64,000 nt of DNA from Actinomycetota bacterium (GCA_027314515.1 DAHVAR010000179.1:30637-94636), one strand, 5' to 3'. Counted from the stretch's first letter, positions 40,654 to 50,072 are shown. The notes: generated by a model not told the origin, from the sequence alone. Numbers and translations are program-made.

Positions 40654-42998
40654 GCCTCGCAGGTCTCCGGGTTCTCCAGCGAGCAGGCGACCGCGTCGGC
40701 GCTGGCCTGCTGGCCGACGGGGATGCCGGTCACGGCGACGGTGGCCTGGGCAATCCGGGTGGCCGGCCACGACCGGAGGTAATAGGTGGTCTTCAGCCCC
40801 GACTTCCACGCGTGCAGGTACATCGACGAGAGCTTGCCGATCGACGGCGCTGCCAGGAACAGGTTCAGCGACTGGCTCTGGTCGACGAACGGCGCACGCG
40901 CCGCGGCCATGTCGATCAGCGCTCGCTGCGGCAGTTCCCAGGCCGTGCGGAACAGCTCGCGGGACTCCGCCGGCAGCGCAGCGATGCCCTGCACGGACCC
41001 CTCTGCCCGCTTGATGGTGTCCCTGGTGGCCTCCGTCCATAGCCCGTGCGCCTTGAGTTCGGCTACCAGCGCGGAGTTGACCTGGATGAACTCGCCGGAC
41101 AGCGTCTCGCGCTTGAACAGGTTGGACACCTGCGGCTCGATGCACTCGTAGCAGCCGGCAATCGAGGCGATCGTGGCAGTCGGCGCGATGGCGACGAGCA
41201 GCGAGTTACGCAGTCCAGTTGCCGCGATCCGCGCCCGCAGCGCCGCCCACCGTTCCTGCTGCGTGCCCGCCACGCCCCACAGGTCGTGCTGCAGTTGCCC
41301 GCTGGCGGCGCGGGTCTGGCTTAACGCGGGGTGGGGCCCGTGCCTCTTAGCCAGGTCAGCGGAGGCTTCCAGGGCAGTGAGGTAGATCTCCTCGGCGATC
41401 CGCGCGGACAGTTCGGATGCCGCCTGCGAGTCGAATGGCAGCCTGAGCGCGAACAGCACGTCCTGCAGGCCCATCACGCCGAGCCCGACCGGCCGCCAGC
41501 GTGGATTCGACGCGGCCGCCTGCTCGCTCGGGTAGTAGCCGACGTCGATCACCCGGTCCAGGAACGGCAGCGCCGTCCGCACGGTCTGCCGCAGCTTCGC
41601 CCAGTCGACAAAGCAATCCCCGGCCGGGCCAGTGGTGACGTGCCGGGCCAGGTTGACCGAGCCGAGGTTGCAAACCGCGGTCTCGCAATCGCCCGTTACC
41701 TCAGTGATCTCGGTGCACAGGTTCGAGGCGTGCACCACGTGCCGGGCCTGTGCGGTCTGGTTGCACTTTGCGTTGGCGGCGTCCTTGAACGTCATCCAGC
41801 CGTTGCCGGTCTCCGCGAGCGTCCGCATCATCCGCGCGTACAGATCGCGCGCGCGCACCTGACGCACGTACCGGCCGTCCGCCTCGGCCTGGCGGTAAGC
41901 CTGGTCGAACGCCTCACCCCACAGATCAGGCAACTCAGGCACGACATCCGGGTCGATAAGCGACCACGTTTCGTCAGCCTCGACCCGGCGCATGAACTCG
42001 TCCGGCAGCCAGTTCGCCAGGTTGAGGTTGTGCGTACGGCGCGCGTCCTCGCCGGTGTTGTCCCGCAACTCCAGGAACTCCTCGATATCGGGATGCCATG
42101 GCTCGAGGTAGACGCAGGCGGCACCCTTGCGGCGACCACCCTGGTTGACGGCCGCGACCGACGAGTCCAGCGTGCACAGCCACGGCACGATGCCGTTGGA
42201 CTGCCCGTTCGTGCCGCGGATCAGCCCGCCGCGGGAGCGGACTCGCGACCACGCGATCCCGATGCCGCCGGAGTACTTGCTCAGCCGGGCGACCTGCGCG
42301 TACCTGGCATAGATCGAGTCCAGTTCGTCGCGCGGCGAATCGACAAGGAAGCACGACGACATCTGCGCGTGCCTGGTGCCCGAGTTGAACAACGTCGGCG
42401 AGCTCGGCAGGTACTCAAGCGCGGACATCAGCCGGTAGAAGCCGATCGCCTCGGCCGGGGCTTCCGACAGCCCGCAGGCGACGCGTAGCAGGAAGTACTG
42501 CGGGGTCTCAAGCACCAGCCGGCTCGTCGGATGCCGCAGCAGGTAACGGTCGTACACGGTCTTGATGCCGAAATACCCGAATCGCAGATCGGCTCCGTCG
42601 TCGACGGCGAAGTCCAGCTTGCGGGCGTTGTCCTTGACCAGCCTCGCGGTGTCGTCACCGATCAGGCCCTCGGCGTGGCCGGCCGCGACCGACTGGCTGA
42701 ACGACGCGATGCCCTGGCCGCGTACTTCCTTGGCGATGTAGCCGGACAGCAGCCGTGCCGCGAGCCGGGAGTACTGCGGCTCGGTTGCGATCATGTCCGC
42801 CGCGGTCTGGATCGACAGCCGGTCCAGTTCGGCGGTCGTCGCCCCGTCGTACAGGCCGCTGATCGTCTTCGTCGCGACGCGCATCGGGTCGACGTCGTCC
42901 AGGTCGCCTGCCCAGCGCTGCACGGCGCGCACGATCTTGCTGACGTCGACGGGCTCGGTGTCGCCGTTGCGCTTGCCCACCTGCATAGTCGCTGGCAT
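40644..42998 (-). CDS. nrdA: class I ribonucleotide reductase alpha subunit
   Basis: A 784-residue catalytic subunit. Residues 3-90 form an ATP-cone (MQVGKRNGDTEPVDVSKI), so allosteric activity control is likely. Redox Cys in MSSCFLVDS, the catalytic NLC/NLGSVNLA region, and the radical-transfer YLEPWHPDI block are present. The C-terminal shuttle pair is CEAC. SGGIGIAWSRVRSRGG is the usual specificity-site segment. The start ATG at 42998 has AAGGAG upstream; the longer frame lies in the promoter. The nrdB start codon overlaps its stop. With nrdB it makes deoxyribonucleotides from ribonucleotides. Two NrdR-like boxes lie 40-90 bp upstream. Confidence 0.94.
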   Translation of the reverse strand: MPATMQVGKRNGDTEPVDVSKIVRAVQRWAGDLDDVDPMRVATKTISGLYDGATTAELDRLSIQTAADMIATEPQYSRLAARLLSGYIAKEVRGQGIASFSQSVAAGHAEGLIGDDTARLVKDNARKLDFAVDDGADLRFGYFGIKTVYDRYLLRHPTSRLVLETPQYFLLRVACGLSEAPAEAIGFYRLMSALEYLPSSPTLFNSGTRHAQMSSCFLVDSPRDELDSIYARYAQVARLSKYSGGIGIAWSRVRSRGGLIRGTNGQSNGIVPWLCTLDSSVAAVNQGGRRKGAACVYLEPWHPDIEEFLELRDNTGEDARRTHNLNLANWLPDEFMRRVEADETWSLIDPDVVPELPDLWGEAFDQAYRQAEADGRYVRQVRARDLYARMMRTLAETGNGWMTFKDAANAKCNQTAQARHVVHASNLCTEITEVTGDCETAVCNLGSVNLARHVTTGPAGDCFVDWAKLRQTVRTALPFLDRVIDVGYYPSEQAAASNPRWRPVGLGVMGLQDVLFALRLPFDSQAASELSARIAEEIYLTALEASADLAKRHGPHPALSQTRAASGQLQHDLWGVAGTQQERWAALRARIAATGLRNSLLVAIAPTATIASIAGCYECIEPQVSNLFKRETLSGEFIQVNSALVAELKAHGLWTEATRDTIKRAEGSVQGIAALPAESRELFRTAWELPQRALIDMAAARAPFVDQSQSLNLFLAAPSIGKLSSMYLHAWKSGLKTTYYLRSWPATRIAQATVAVTGIPVGQQASADAVACSLENPETCEACQ

Positions 42999-43037
42999 CT
43001 GAACTCCTTCGCGTAGCCGCTGACGAGTACTACGCGG

Positions 43038-43085
43038 CCACCATATGTGGGAGGTCTGACATTTCCTCGGCACCACATATTGGGT
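43038..43085 (-). promoter_or_regulatory. two candidate NrdR boxes upstream of nrdA
   Basis: CCACCATATGTGGG (43038-43051) and ACCACATATTGGGT (43072-43085) share a central ATAT, resemble the NrdR consensus ACACWATATATTGTGT, and are 34 bp apart centre to centre (about three helical turns). This matches the paired arrangement found upstream of ribonucleotide reductase operons and should repress nrdAB when dATP is sufficient. Confidence 0.7.
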
Positions 43086-43211
43086 CGGCGTGTCGCGGCG
43101 GCGCCGCGCGGGACGGCCGCGCCCGGCTGGGCCCGCGCCATCCGGGTACCAAGCTGAGCGGGTTGCGGCGCGGCTAGCGTGCGCCGAGGCACCGCAGGTG
43201 GCAGCCCGGGA

Positions 43212-43937
43212 TCACCCCGTCGAGTCCAGCCCAAAGGGCCGGAAGCTGGTGAAGCTTGGCTCTGCCCGGGTCGCTGGCAACCGGAAAGCACGTAGCCGCG
43301 TCGGCCGGGCGGTAGGTTCCGGCTGCCACCCGGCGTTCACCTCGAAGTACCTGGCTGCGGTCGCAACTGAGGGATAACTGCAGTCATCGAGGATCACCAG
43401 CCCTCCCGGCCGGACCAGTTCGCGCAGGTAGAACAAGTCGACAAACACGTTGTGGAAGATGTGGCTTCCGTCAACGAACGCGGCATCGGCGGCGAACCCT
43501 TCGCCCACCAGACGGGGCAGGGCGATTTGCGACCGCTCCGCCACCAGGGAACACAGGCCGGTCAGCCCGGCTCCGGCGATCACTGCCCACCCGGCACCGT
43601 GGAAATGCTCCTGATAGGCGTCGATAATCAGGTGCCTTGCCTGATCCGGTCCGGCAGCGGCCAGCGCCTCCGCGATGGCCAGCGCGGAACTCCCGTAGGC
43701 CAGCCCGATCTCGATCACCGTGGCCGGATTCTCGGCCAGGAGGAGGTCCCGCAGGACATCGCCGTCGACGACGGGCAGCGAGACGCGCTCGAAATCGCCG
43801 GCGGAGCGGACCAGGGGCGGACCGTCAGCGGCCAGCCGCCGGCGCGCCGCCCGGATCCTGCCGATGACGTCATCGTCGCTTCTTCGCCGGGCCTCCTCCT
43901 GCGCCGCCGGGGATTTTCCCGGACTCGCGGCCTCCAC
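43212..43937 (-). CDS. class I SAM-dependent methyltransferase
   Basis: A 241-residue protein. VIEIGLAYGSSALAIAEAL is the glycine-rich SAM loop, HLIIDAYQEHF the second strand with acidic end, AAFVDGSHIFHNVFVDLFYLRELVRPGGLVILDD the later strands typical of Methyltransf_24/CmcI-like enzymes. The N-terminal 40 residues are charged and probably helical. Substrate unknown. It lies downstream of the nitroreductase-type gene on the same strand with about 30 bp between and may be co-transcribed. The gap of about 210 bp to nrdA contains the NrdR boxes and no gene. Confidence 0.85.
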   Translation of the reverse strand: MEAASPGKSPAAQEEARRRSDDDVIGRIRAARRRLAADGPPLVRSAGDFERVSLPVVDGDVLRDLLLAENPATVIEIGLAYGSSALAIAEALAAAGPDQARHLIIDAYQEHFHGAGWAVIAGAGLTGLCSLVAERSQIALPRLVGEGFAADAAFVDGSHIFHNVFVDLFYLRELVRPGGLVILDDCSYPSVATAARYFEVNAGWQPEPTARPTRLRAFRLPATRAEPSFTSFRPFGLDSTG

Positions 43938-43970
43938 GTGTCGCCTCCTCTGCTGGCGGCCGGCTCTGGT

Positions 43971-44477
43971 TCAGTTGGCCGTCGCCACGGGATGCCAGCG
44001 CACGATGCGAAAACCGTACCGGACCGCAGCCTGGAGCCGGTCGCGGTCGAACTCGCCATCCGGTCCGCGCGGAATGCCGATGAACGACGCGGACCGCGGG
44101 TTGGCCGCCGCCATCACCAGAAGCAGCCTGCCGACCTCGTCGGCGTCACTGACCAGTTCGGGAGTCACGGTGATGTCCTTGCCGCGCAACCTGAGACGGA
44201 CCGGATCGCCGGCCTTCAGGTTGAGCTTCCAGTTGCCACCGCCCGGCGTCAGCAGTACCTCACCGTCGCGCACATAGCTGAGTGGCTGCCGGTACGTCTT
44301 GCCGCTCTTGCGGCCGACGATGAAGGCGAGCATCAGGCTGCCGCCGAGCGGTGTGGCGACCGGCAGTCCCAGCACCATGCGCATCGGGACGTTGACAACG
44401 CGGAACGCGCGCACCTGGAGTCGGCGGCTCAGCGGTGGCCTCGATGCCTCGGGCCGCGCGGTGCCTGCTTCAGTCAT
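43971..44477 (-). CDS. deazaflavin (F420)-dependent nitroreductase family protein
   Basis: A 168-residue protein of the DDN/PF04075 type. GRKSGKTYRQPLSYVRDGEVLLTPGGGNWKLNLKAG is the family core that binds F420, followed by a short beta-barrel. The start ATG at 44477 overlaps the MarR stop by 4 bp. Family members reduce quinones or nitro compounds with F420H2. Its coupling with MarR suggests induction by a phenolic or quinone-like compound. Confidence 0.85.
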   Translation of the reverse strand: MTEAGTARPEASRPPLSRRLQVRAFRVVNVPMRMVLGLPVATPLGGSLMLAFIVGRKSGKTYRQPLSYVRDGEVLLTPGGGNWKLNLKAGDPVRLRLRGKDITVTPELVSDADEVGRLLLVMAAANPRSASFIGIPRGPDGEFDRDRLQAAVRYGFRIVRWHPVATAN

Positions 44478-44944
44478 TGCTTCTCCTCGGCGAGTCCGGC
44501 CCACGGAAGTCGGTCATCTGGTGGTGCGACGCTGGCGGCTAGCCGGCCGAGCAGGTTCTCCAGGGTCGCAATCTCTTCCTGCGTCACGTTCCGGCGAAGC
44601 TGAGCGTCGAAGGCGAAGGCGGCCTCGCGCAGCCGCCCAAACGACGACTCCCCGGCGTCGGTGAGTTCAACCACGTGGATCCGCCGGTTCGCGGGGTCGC
44701 GCCGCCGGGTAATCAGGCCGGCCGTCTCCATCGCGTTCAGGTGATGAGTCAGCGTCGCTTCCCTGATGCCCATGGCCTCGGCAAGATCGCGCTGGCTCGC
44801 GATGGTGCGCATCTTCAGGTTGACCAGCACTAGCCACACCGGCAGCGACCCGCCGGCTGCGGCAAGCGCGTCATCGAACGCGCGGCTGATGGCCCTCGAC
44901 GTGTGCGTCAGGTACAAGCCGATCGGAGTCCGCGCGGGTCGCAT
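44474..44944 (-). CDS. MarR-family transcriptional regulator
   Basis: A 156-residue regulator. The winged helix-turn-helix is at residues 45-105 (ASQRDLAEAMGIREATLTHHLNAMETAGLITRRRDPANRRIHVVELT), flanked by dimerisation helices. The start ATG at 44944 has AGGTT-rich sequence upstream. GGTTAG and CTAACC inverted arms lie 7-34 bp upstream and are the likely operator. It is coupled to an F420-type reductase, so a redox- or phenol-responsive switch is plausible. Confidence 0.9.
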   Translation of the reverse strand: MRPARTPIGLYLTHTSRAISRAFDDALAAAGGSLPVWLVLVNLKMRTIASQRDLAEAMGIREATLTHHLNAMETAGLITRRRDPANRRIHVVELTDAGESSFGRLREAAFAFDAQLRRNVTQEEIATLENLLGRLAASVAPPDDRLPWAGLAEEKQ

Positions 44945-44951
44945 AGCCTCA

Positions 44952-44978
44952 GGTTAGCACAATCATCGACGTCTAACC
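44952..44978. promoter_or_regulatory. MarR operator candidate
   Basis: GGTTAG (44952-44957) and CTAACC (44973-44978) are perfect inverted arms 21 bp apart, two helical turns, immediately upstream of the MarR gene. Confidence 0.55.
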
Positions 44979-45153
44979 ATTAGCCATCGAATAGACTTGT
45001 GGTAGCAGCTTCCTCTCCGGCTCGAGCCGCACGTCGGCGCCGAGGTGGCAGGTCGTGATCAGCGCAGAGGCCAGCACACGGCAGCTCGGATCCGAAGGTG
45101 TCAGAAAGCTCAGCCGTTGGCGGTGCAGGACGCCGACGGCAACTGACCGCGCA

Positions 45154-45498
45154 TCACTCAGCGTCGTGCAGCAGCACGAGAATCGTGTCGATGCCTTCCC
45201 GCACGTGCCCGACGACACGCTCCAATTCCTGGCTGCGTTCTTCGAGGCGCTGCTGGCCCGCTTCGAGGCGCTGCTGGCCATCTTCGAGCCGGGTCAGTCG
45301 GGCGGTGTGATCGCTCTGCGTTTCGCTGAGCGCGCGCAGCAGTCGATCCTGTGCGTCAAGCCGAGTCGTCAACCTCGCCTGGTCGAGATCCATCATGGCG
45401 CGCAAGCCGGCCTCAGCCGTCACCGTGTCCTCAAGCCGCGTTACGCGCTGCTCGAGATGGGTGAACTCGTCTCTGAACACTGGCTCCTGCGGCGCCAT
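45154..45498 (-). CDS. small coiled-coil protein
   Basis: A 114-residue protein starting at MAPQEPVF (GGGAGG 6 bp upstream of the ATG at 45498). Almost the whole length is predicted coiled coil with Leu/heptad spacing (FTHLEQRVTRLEDTV, ARLTRLEDGQQRLEAGQQRLEERSQELERVV). There is no catalytic or membrane signature. LEDGQQRLEAGQQRLEE is a near repeat. Function unknown; it may be an oligomeric scaffold. It lies alone between the MarR and MocR genes; the adjacent gaps (44979-45153 and 45499-45689) hold nothing that I recognise. Confidence 0.75.
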   Translation of the reverse strand: MAPQEPVFRDEFTHLEQRVTRLEDTVTAEAGLRAMMDLDQARLTTRLDAQDRLLRALSETQSDHTARLTRLEDGQQRLEAGQQRLEERSQELERVVGHVREGIDTILVLLHDAE

Positions 45499-45689
45499 CG
45501 CGGCCTCCCTTCCGGGCACCGGTCAGCTTATCGCGGGTGGCTGACAGCCTGGCTGGCTCAGCGGCTGACTGTCTGACCCGGCCGAAGGCTGCGGCCAGGT
45601 CAGCCGCCGAACGGCCCTTCTCCCGCGCCTGCCCGGTTCGCATCAGGAATGCCTGCGTGAGCTCGCCGACATCCTCATCCTTCCGGGCG

Positions 45690-47108
45690 TCAGCCCCGTC
45701 CTAGCATCGCGCGCAAGACCGCGCACAGTGCGGTCACTGCGGCCGCGAACGCATGCCCTGGGGGCGCGGCGTAGCCGACGATCAGGGCCGGGCCTAGCTC
45801 AGGCCCGCCGGCCCGGCAACTAGCCAACCCCTGCAACGCCACCCCGCGAGCCGCTGCGCAGTCGATGACGTCCTCTTCTGCCACTCCGGCAGGCAGCCGG
45901 ATCAGGACGTGCAGGCCGGCCGCGATGCCCGTCACGGCGACCTCCGGCACCTTCCGCCGCAACTCACTGACCAGCCGGTCGCGCCGGGCGCGGTATGTCA
46001 GCCTGACCCGGCGCACCTGCCGGTCGTAGCCGCCCGAGCTGACCAGCTCGGCCAGCGTGAGCTGGTCGAGGCTGCTGCTCAGCCGGCTCGTTGCGCGCTT
46101 GATCTCGGTGACCTCGCCGACCAGCCGTTCCGGGACCACCAGCCAGCCAAGGCGCAGGCCCGGGGCAAGGCTCTTGCTGGCCGTTCCGGCGTAGACCACC
46201 TGGTCAGGTGCCAGCGCCTGCAGCGCGCCCACCGCCTGCCGGTCGTACCGGAACTCGCCGTCGTAGTCGTCCTCGATGATCAGCCTGTCTCCCGCCGCCG
46301 CCCACTCGATAGCCTGCCGCCGGCGCTCGGGCGCGAGTGCGACGCCCAGCGGGTACTGGTGGGCGGGCGTCAGGAGCAGAGCCCCGGCGCCGGGCGGCGG
46401 AGTACCGTCGGCCAGCGCGCCCCGGTCGTCTACCGGCACCGGAACCAGCCTCATCCCGGCCGACGCGGCGACCTGCCGGTGCGCCGGGTGGCCGTAGCCC
46501 TCGATCGCCAGCGTCCGCTGTCCCTTGCTGCTCAGCAGGTCGCTGAGCAACTCGAGGCCCTGGGAGAACCCGGCGCATACGATGATCCGCTCGGGCGTCG
46601 CGCTGACGCCGCGAGCACGGGCGAGATAGCTGGCCAGCGCGGTGCGGAGCACCAGCGGGCCGCGCGGGTCACCGTAGCCGATCAGCGACTGCGCGGGTGC
46701 CGCCGCCAGTGCCCGGCGGGCCGCGGCCAGCCACGCCGCGCGGGGGAACGCCGACACATCCGGGACGCCGGGATGCAGGCCGTACCGTAGCCCGGCGGAC
46801 GGCGCGCTCGCCTGCGCCGGTCCGGCCGCCGGCATCAGCGCAGCGTGCCCGGCGACCCAGGTACCGCTGCCGTGCCTGGCCGCGAGCCAGCCCTCGGCAA
46901 CCAGATGGCCGTAGGCGTCGGCAACGGTGTTCCGTGCCAGGCCGAGGTCGGCGGCCAGCGCCCGCGACGAGGGCAGCGGCGTCCCAGCCGCCAGCCTGCC
47001 GCTGCGTATCGCTTGGCGCAGCGCCGACTCGAGCGCGGCTCGCGGCCGGGTGCCGGTCACCTCGATGTGGAGGTCCAGCCCGGCCGAAGTGGCCCAGGTT
47101 CCTTGCAT
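45690..47108 (-). CDS. MocR/PdxR-type regulator (GntR helix-turn-helix plus aminotransferase domain)
   Basis: A 472-residue fusion. Residues 20-85 are a GntR winged helix (RAALESALRQAIRSGRLAAGTPLPSSRALAADLGLARNTVADAY). Residues 105-472 are a fold-type-I aminotransferase domain, with the PLP-binding Lys in YAGTASKSLAPGLRLG and IIEDDYDGEFRYD. Such regulators sense PLP or amino acids. A TAAGAT hexamer 8 bp upstream of the ATG suggests a leaderless transcript. It is divergent from an AhpD-like gene with 72 bp between, and probably controls that gene. Confidence 0.92.
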   Translation of the reverse strand: MQGTWATSAGLDLHIEVTGTRPRAALESALRQAIRSGRLAAGTPLPSSRALAADLGLARNTVADAYGHLVAEGWLAARHGSGTWVAGHAALMPAAGPAQASAPSAGLRYGLHPGVPDVSAFPRAAWLAAARRALAAAPAQSLIGYGDPRGPLVLRTALASYLARARGVSATPERIIVCAGFSQGLELLSDLLSSKGQRTLAIEGYGHPAHRQVAASAGMRLVPVPVDDRGALADGTPPPGAGALLLTPAHQYPLGVALAPERRRQAIEWAAAGDRLIIEDDYDGEFRYDRQAVGALQALAPDQVVYAGTASKSLAPGLRLGWLVVPERLVGEVTEIKRATSRLSSSLDQLTLAELVSSGGYDRQVRRVRLTYRARRDRLVSELRRKVPEVAVTGIAAGLHVLIRLPAGVAEEDVIDCAAARGVALQGLASCRAGGPELGPALIVGYAAPPGHAFAAAVTALCAVLRAMLGRG

Positions 47109-47180
47109 ATAACTGGATCTTAAACCTGGCCCTTTACCCTACTAGCCTGATGACGTCCGTCAGCAATGAGGAGGAATCCG

Positions 47181-47654
47181 ATGACCACCGCTCAGCCCAG
47201 GATCGAGTTCGGTGCTCACGCCGCAGGCTTCTATCGCGCGATGGCTGAACTCGACCAGGCGGCGACCAAGGAACTCGACAACGCCGGCCTCGACGCGCTG
47301 CTGCGCGAACTGGTCCGCATCCGCGCATCCCAGCTCAACGGCTGCGCGTACTGCATCGACATGCACACCAAGGACGCGCGGGCCGCCGGGGAGACCGAGC
47401 AGCGTATTTACGCCTTGCCGGCCTGGCGGGAGACGCCGTTCTTCACCGACCGGGAACGGGCCGCGCTCGCGCTGACCGAGTCCGTGACGCTGATGCCGCA
47501 GACGCACGTGCCGGACGCGGACTTCGCCGAAGCGGCCGGACAGTTCTCTGAGACCGAGCTCGGCGCACTGATCAGCCTGATCGTGACGATCAATGCCTGG
47601 AACGCGATCGGCGCCACCGCCCGCCCCTGGCTGCCGGGCTCCTACCAGCCCTGA
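47181..47654 (+). CDS. carboxymuconolactone decarboxylase / AhpD-family protein
   Basis: A 157-residue all-helical protein. C55-x-x-C58 with H62 (GCAYCIDMH) is the AhpD-type redox site, and LGALISLIVTINAWNAIG is the typical C-terminal helix. It likely acts as a peroxidase-type thiol reductase or takes part in alkylhydroperoxide defence. AGGAGG 6 bp before the ATG at 47181. Divergent from the MocR regulator. Confidence 0.9.
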   Translation: MTTAQPRIEFGAHAAGFYRAMAELDQAATKELDNAGLDALLRELVRIRASQLNGCAYCIDMHTKDARAAGETEQRIYALPAWRETPFFTDRERAALALTESVTLMPQTHVPDADFAEAAGQFSETELGALISLIVTINAWNAIGATARPWLPGSYQP

Positions 47655-47697
47655 CCAGAGGGCGCTCTTCGATTCGCCGGGCCGTCCGGAGGATGGC

Positions 47698-48921
47698 TTA
47701 CCGGGCCGACCTGACGCCCCACCGCAGCGGCAGCGACTCCACGCCGTAGATGCCCTCGATGCCGCCGAGCACGGCCGGCCCAGCCGATTCCAGGCCGGCC
47801 ATCCGCGGCGCGAGGAACGTGATGGCCTCCTCCAGCTCGGCCCTGGCCAGATTCGCGCCGAGGCAGAAATGCGCGCCCGCGCCGAACGTCAGCAGCCGCC
47901 CGTCCCGCGGTGCCGTGATGTCGAAGGCCTCGCCTCCTGGCTGCTCCCGGTTGCCCCGCTCGGCGCAGACTGCCACGATCGTTCCGGCCGGGAAGAGCAC
48001 GCCGCGGTACTCGATGTCCTCCAGGCAGATCCGGGCGGTGAACGGGGTAATCGGCTCGGCCCGCAGCACCTCGTCGACTGCCGCCGCGACCAGCTCCGGC
48101 CGCTGCCACAGCGCTGCCCACTGATCCGGGTGCGCGGCGAATAGCCGGAACGCATGGGACAGCTGCGCCTGGGTGGTATCGACGCCGCCCGCGATCACGT
48201 TCAGCACGAGGTTGACGCACTCGGCGTGCGACAGTCGGTCGCCCGCTTCCGCCGCGGTCAGCAGCGCGGTCAGCAGGTCGTCGCCGGGTTCGGACTGGCG
48301 CCTGCGCAGCAGCGCCTCAACGTAGTCGTAGACCTCGGTCGCGGCACGTTCCAGCTCGGGCACCTGGCTGCCGAGCGCCTGGATGTCGAACTGGCGCTGA
48401 ATCAGGCTGGACCACTGCTGCAGCCGGGGCGCGTCGGCTTCCGGCGCGCCAAGCACCGCCGCGATGGTCAGCGCGGGGTACGGCCGGGCGATGGATGCGA
48501 CGAAGTCGCACTCACCGTCGGCCTCGACAGCGGACCAGAGCCGCCCGATGAAGGCGCGCATGGCAGGCCGCCAGCGATCTGCCGCTCGCGGCGTGAACGC
48601 ACCGCCGACCAGCGACCTCAGCCGACGATGCTGGGCCCCGCGCTGATTCAGGATATTCGCGTCGATCTGCTCGCGCAGCCGGCCCGTGGACACGCCGAAC
48701 AGGTCGGCGATCTCGCGTCCGGGGAATGCGGTGGCCCTCGACCGCAGGAAGAACTCTGCGGACTCCCGGTCCAGCACGATGAGCGCGAGCGGCGATGCGG
48801 CCAGCCAGCCGAACTCGCCGTCGTGGGCAATTCCGGCGAGCCGCTGGTGATAGCCGTCGCCGGCCAGTTCCCCGGCGGTCAGGTCGATCTGCGCCAGGTC
48901 GAGTTCCGAAACGACCGTCAT
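47698..48921 (-). CDS. cytochrome P450
   Basis: A 407-residue soluble bacterial P450. The oxygen-binding I helix is AGGVDTTQAQ (normally A/G-G-x-D/E-T-T), the ExxR pair lies in VDEVLRAEPI (E and R), and the haem loop is TFGAGAHFCLGANLAR with the Cys thiolate. No ferredoxin gene is adjacent, so redox partners are elsewhere. It is divergent from the D-amino-acid oxidase gene with a 143-bp gap that contains a 21-bp direct repeat. Substrate unknown. Confidence 0.93.
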   Translation of the reverse strand: MTVVSELDLAQIDLTAGELAGDGYHQRLAGIAHDGEFGWLAASPLALIVLDRESAEFFLRSRATAFPGREIADLFGVSTGRLREQIDANILNQRGAQHRRLRSLVGGAFTPRAADRWRPAMRAFIGRLWSAVEADGECDFVASIARPYPALTIAAVLGAPEADAPRLQQWSSLIQRQFDIQALGSQVPELERAATEVYDYVEALLRRRQSEPGDDLLTALLTAAEAGDRLSHAECVNLVLNVIAGGVDTTQAQLSHAFRLFAAHPDQWAALWQRPELVAAAVDEVLRAEPITPFTARICLEDIEYRGVLFPAGTIVAVCAERGNREQPGGEAFDITAPRDGRLLTFGAGAHFCLGANLARAELEEAITFLAPRMAGLESAGPAVLGGIEGIYGVESLPLRWGVRSAR

Positions 48922-48946
48922 GCAGACAACCGTCTCGCGGCCGGCC

Positions 48947-48987
48947 GATGCCGCGCAAGGCCGGCCTGATGCCGCGCAAGGCCGGCC
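48947..48987. repeat. 21-bp-period direct repeat upstream of P450
   Basis: Two copies of GATGCCGCGCAAGGCCGGCC (48947-48966 and 48968-48987) and a partial third, in the P450/oxidase divergent promoter region. Confidence 0.8.
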
Positions 48988-49064
48988 GGCCTGATGCGGC
49001 GGCAGGAAGCCGGCCCGAGTGCCGCGGCAAGATGCCGCCCGCAGTGTGCCGCTAAAGTCAGGAT

Positions 49065-50072
49065 GTGACCGACTTCGATGCAGACGTGCTGGTCCTCGGG
49101 GCCGGGGTCATCGGCCTGAGCACGGCTATCTGCCTGGCCGAGGCCGGGGTGACTGTCACGCTCGCTGCCGCTGACCCGCCGCAGCGGACCACCTCCGTGG
49201 CGGCCGGGGCGATCTGGGGACCGCATCTGGTGGGCATGGACGACAGAATCGAGGACTGGGCCCGCATCACGCTGGACCGGCTCGACGGCCTGAGCCATCC
49301 GTACCAAGGCGTCAGCGAACTGGCCGGGATCGTGCGTGCTACTGCAGGGATCGCCGCCAGCCGGGATCCGCAGGCGGCTCCGCCGGAGTTCTCCGCCTCG
49401 GCCGGTGATCTGTCGGCGTGCCGCCCGGGTGACGTGCCGCCCGGCTATGCGTCCGCGTGGCGGCTGACCGCGACGACCGTGGCGATGCCCAGCTACCTCG
49501 GCTACCTCGAGAACAGGCTCGGCCGGGCGGGCGGGCGCACCGCGTTTGCCTCGAGAATCAGCAAGCTGAGCGAGGCGAGCGCGCTGGCCCCGTCCGCCAG
49601 GGTCATCGTCAACTGCACCGGCTGCGGTGCTCGCGACCTGGTGCCCGATCCCGACGTGGTACCGGTGCGTGGCCAGGTCGTGGTCACCGCCAATCCCGGC
49701 GTCACCGAGTTCTTCGTCGGCACCGGCGGCGAACCCGGCGGCCCCGGCGACCTGACCTACCTGTTCCCGTACAGTGACGTCGTCGTGCTCGGCGGCACGC
49801 AGCAGCGCGGCAACTGGAGCCTGGAGCCTGACCCGCGGACGGCGGCGCGTATCGTCGCCGCCTGCTCGGCGATCGAGCCGGCCCTGCGCGACGCGCCGGT
49901 TCTCGAGCATCGGGTCGGCCTGCGCCCGACCCGGTCGCGGGTCCGGCTGGAAGCCGAGCGTGACGGCCACGTCACTGTCGTGCACAACTACGGGCACGGC
50001 GGGGCCGGAGTCACGCTCTCCTGGGGCTGCGCCGAAGAGGCTGCCGGGCTCGCGCTGGCCGCGCTTAGCTGA
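49065..50072 (+). CDS. D-amino-acid oxidase-like FAD oxidoreductase
   Basis: A 335-residue flavoprotein. LVLGAGVIGLSTAICLAEAG is the Rossmann loop, TSVAAGAIWGPHLV the DAO substrate-channel block, and VVHNYGHGGAGVTLSWG the C-terminal FAD block of D-amino-acid/D-aspartate oxidases. GLRPTRSRVRLE supplies the substrate Arg. It has no signal peptide. TAAAGT lies 6 bp upstream of the GTG start, so it is probably leaderless. It oxidises a D-amino acid to the 2-oxo acid with H2O2 release. Confidence 0.92.
   Translation: MTDFDADVLVLGAGVIGLSTAICLAEAGVTVTLAAADPPQRTTSVAAGAIWGPHLVGMDDRIEDWARITLDRLDGLSHPYQGVSELAGIVRATAGIAASRDPQAAPPEFSASAGDLSACRPGDVPPGYASAWRLTATTVAMPSYLGYLENRLGRAGGRTAFASRISKLSEASALAPSARVIVNCTGCGARDLVPDPDVVPVRGQVVVTANPGVTEFFVGTGGEPGGPGDLTYLFPYSDVVVLGGTQQRGNWSLEPDPRTAARIVAACSAIEPALRDAPVLEHRVGLRPTRSRVRLEAERDGHVTVVHNYGHGGAGVTLSWGCAEEAAGLALAALS

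Noticed and set aside
45431..45643. 70-codon minus-strand frame upstream of the coiled-coil gene
   Set aside because: It overlaps the start and ribosome-binding site of the better supported gene and shows no family motif.
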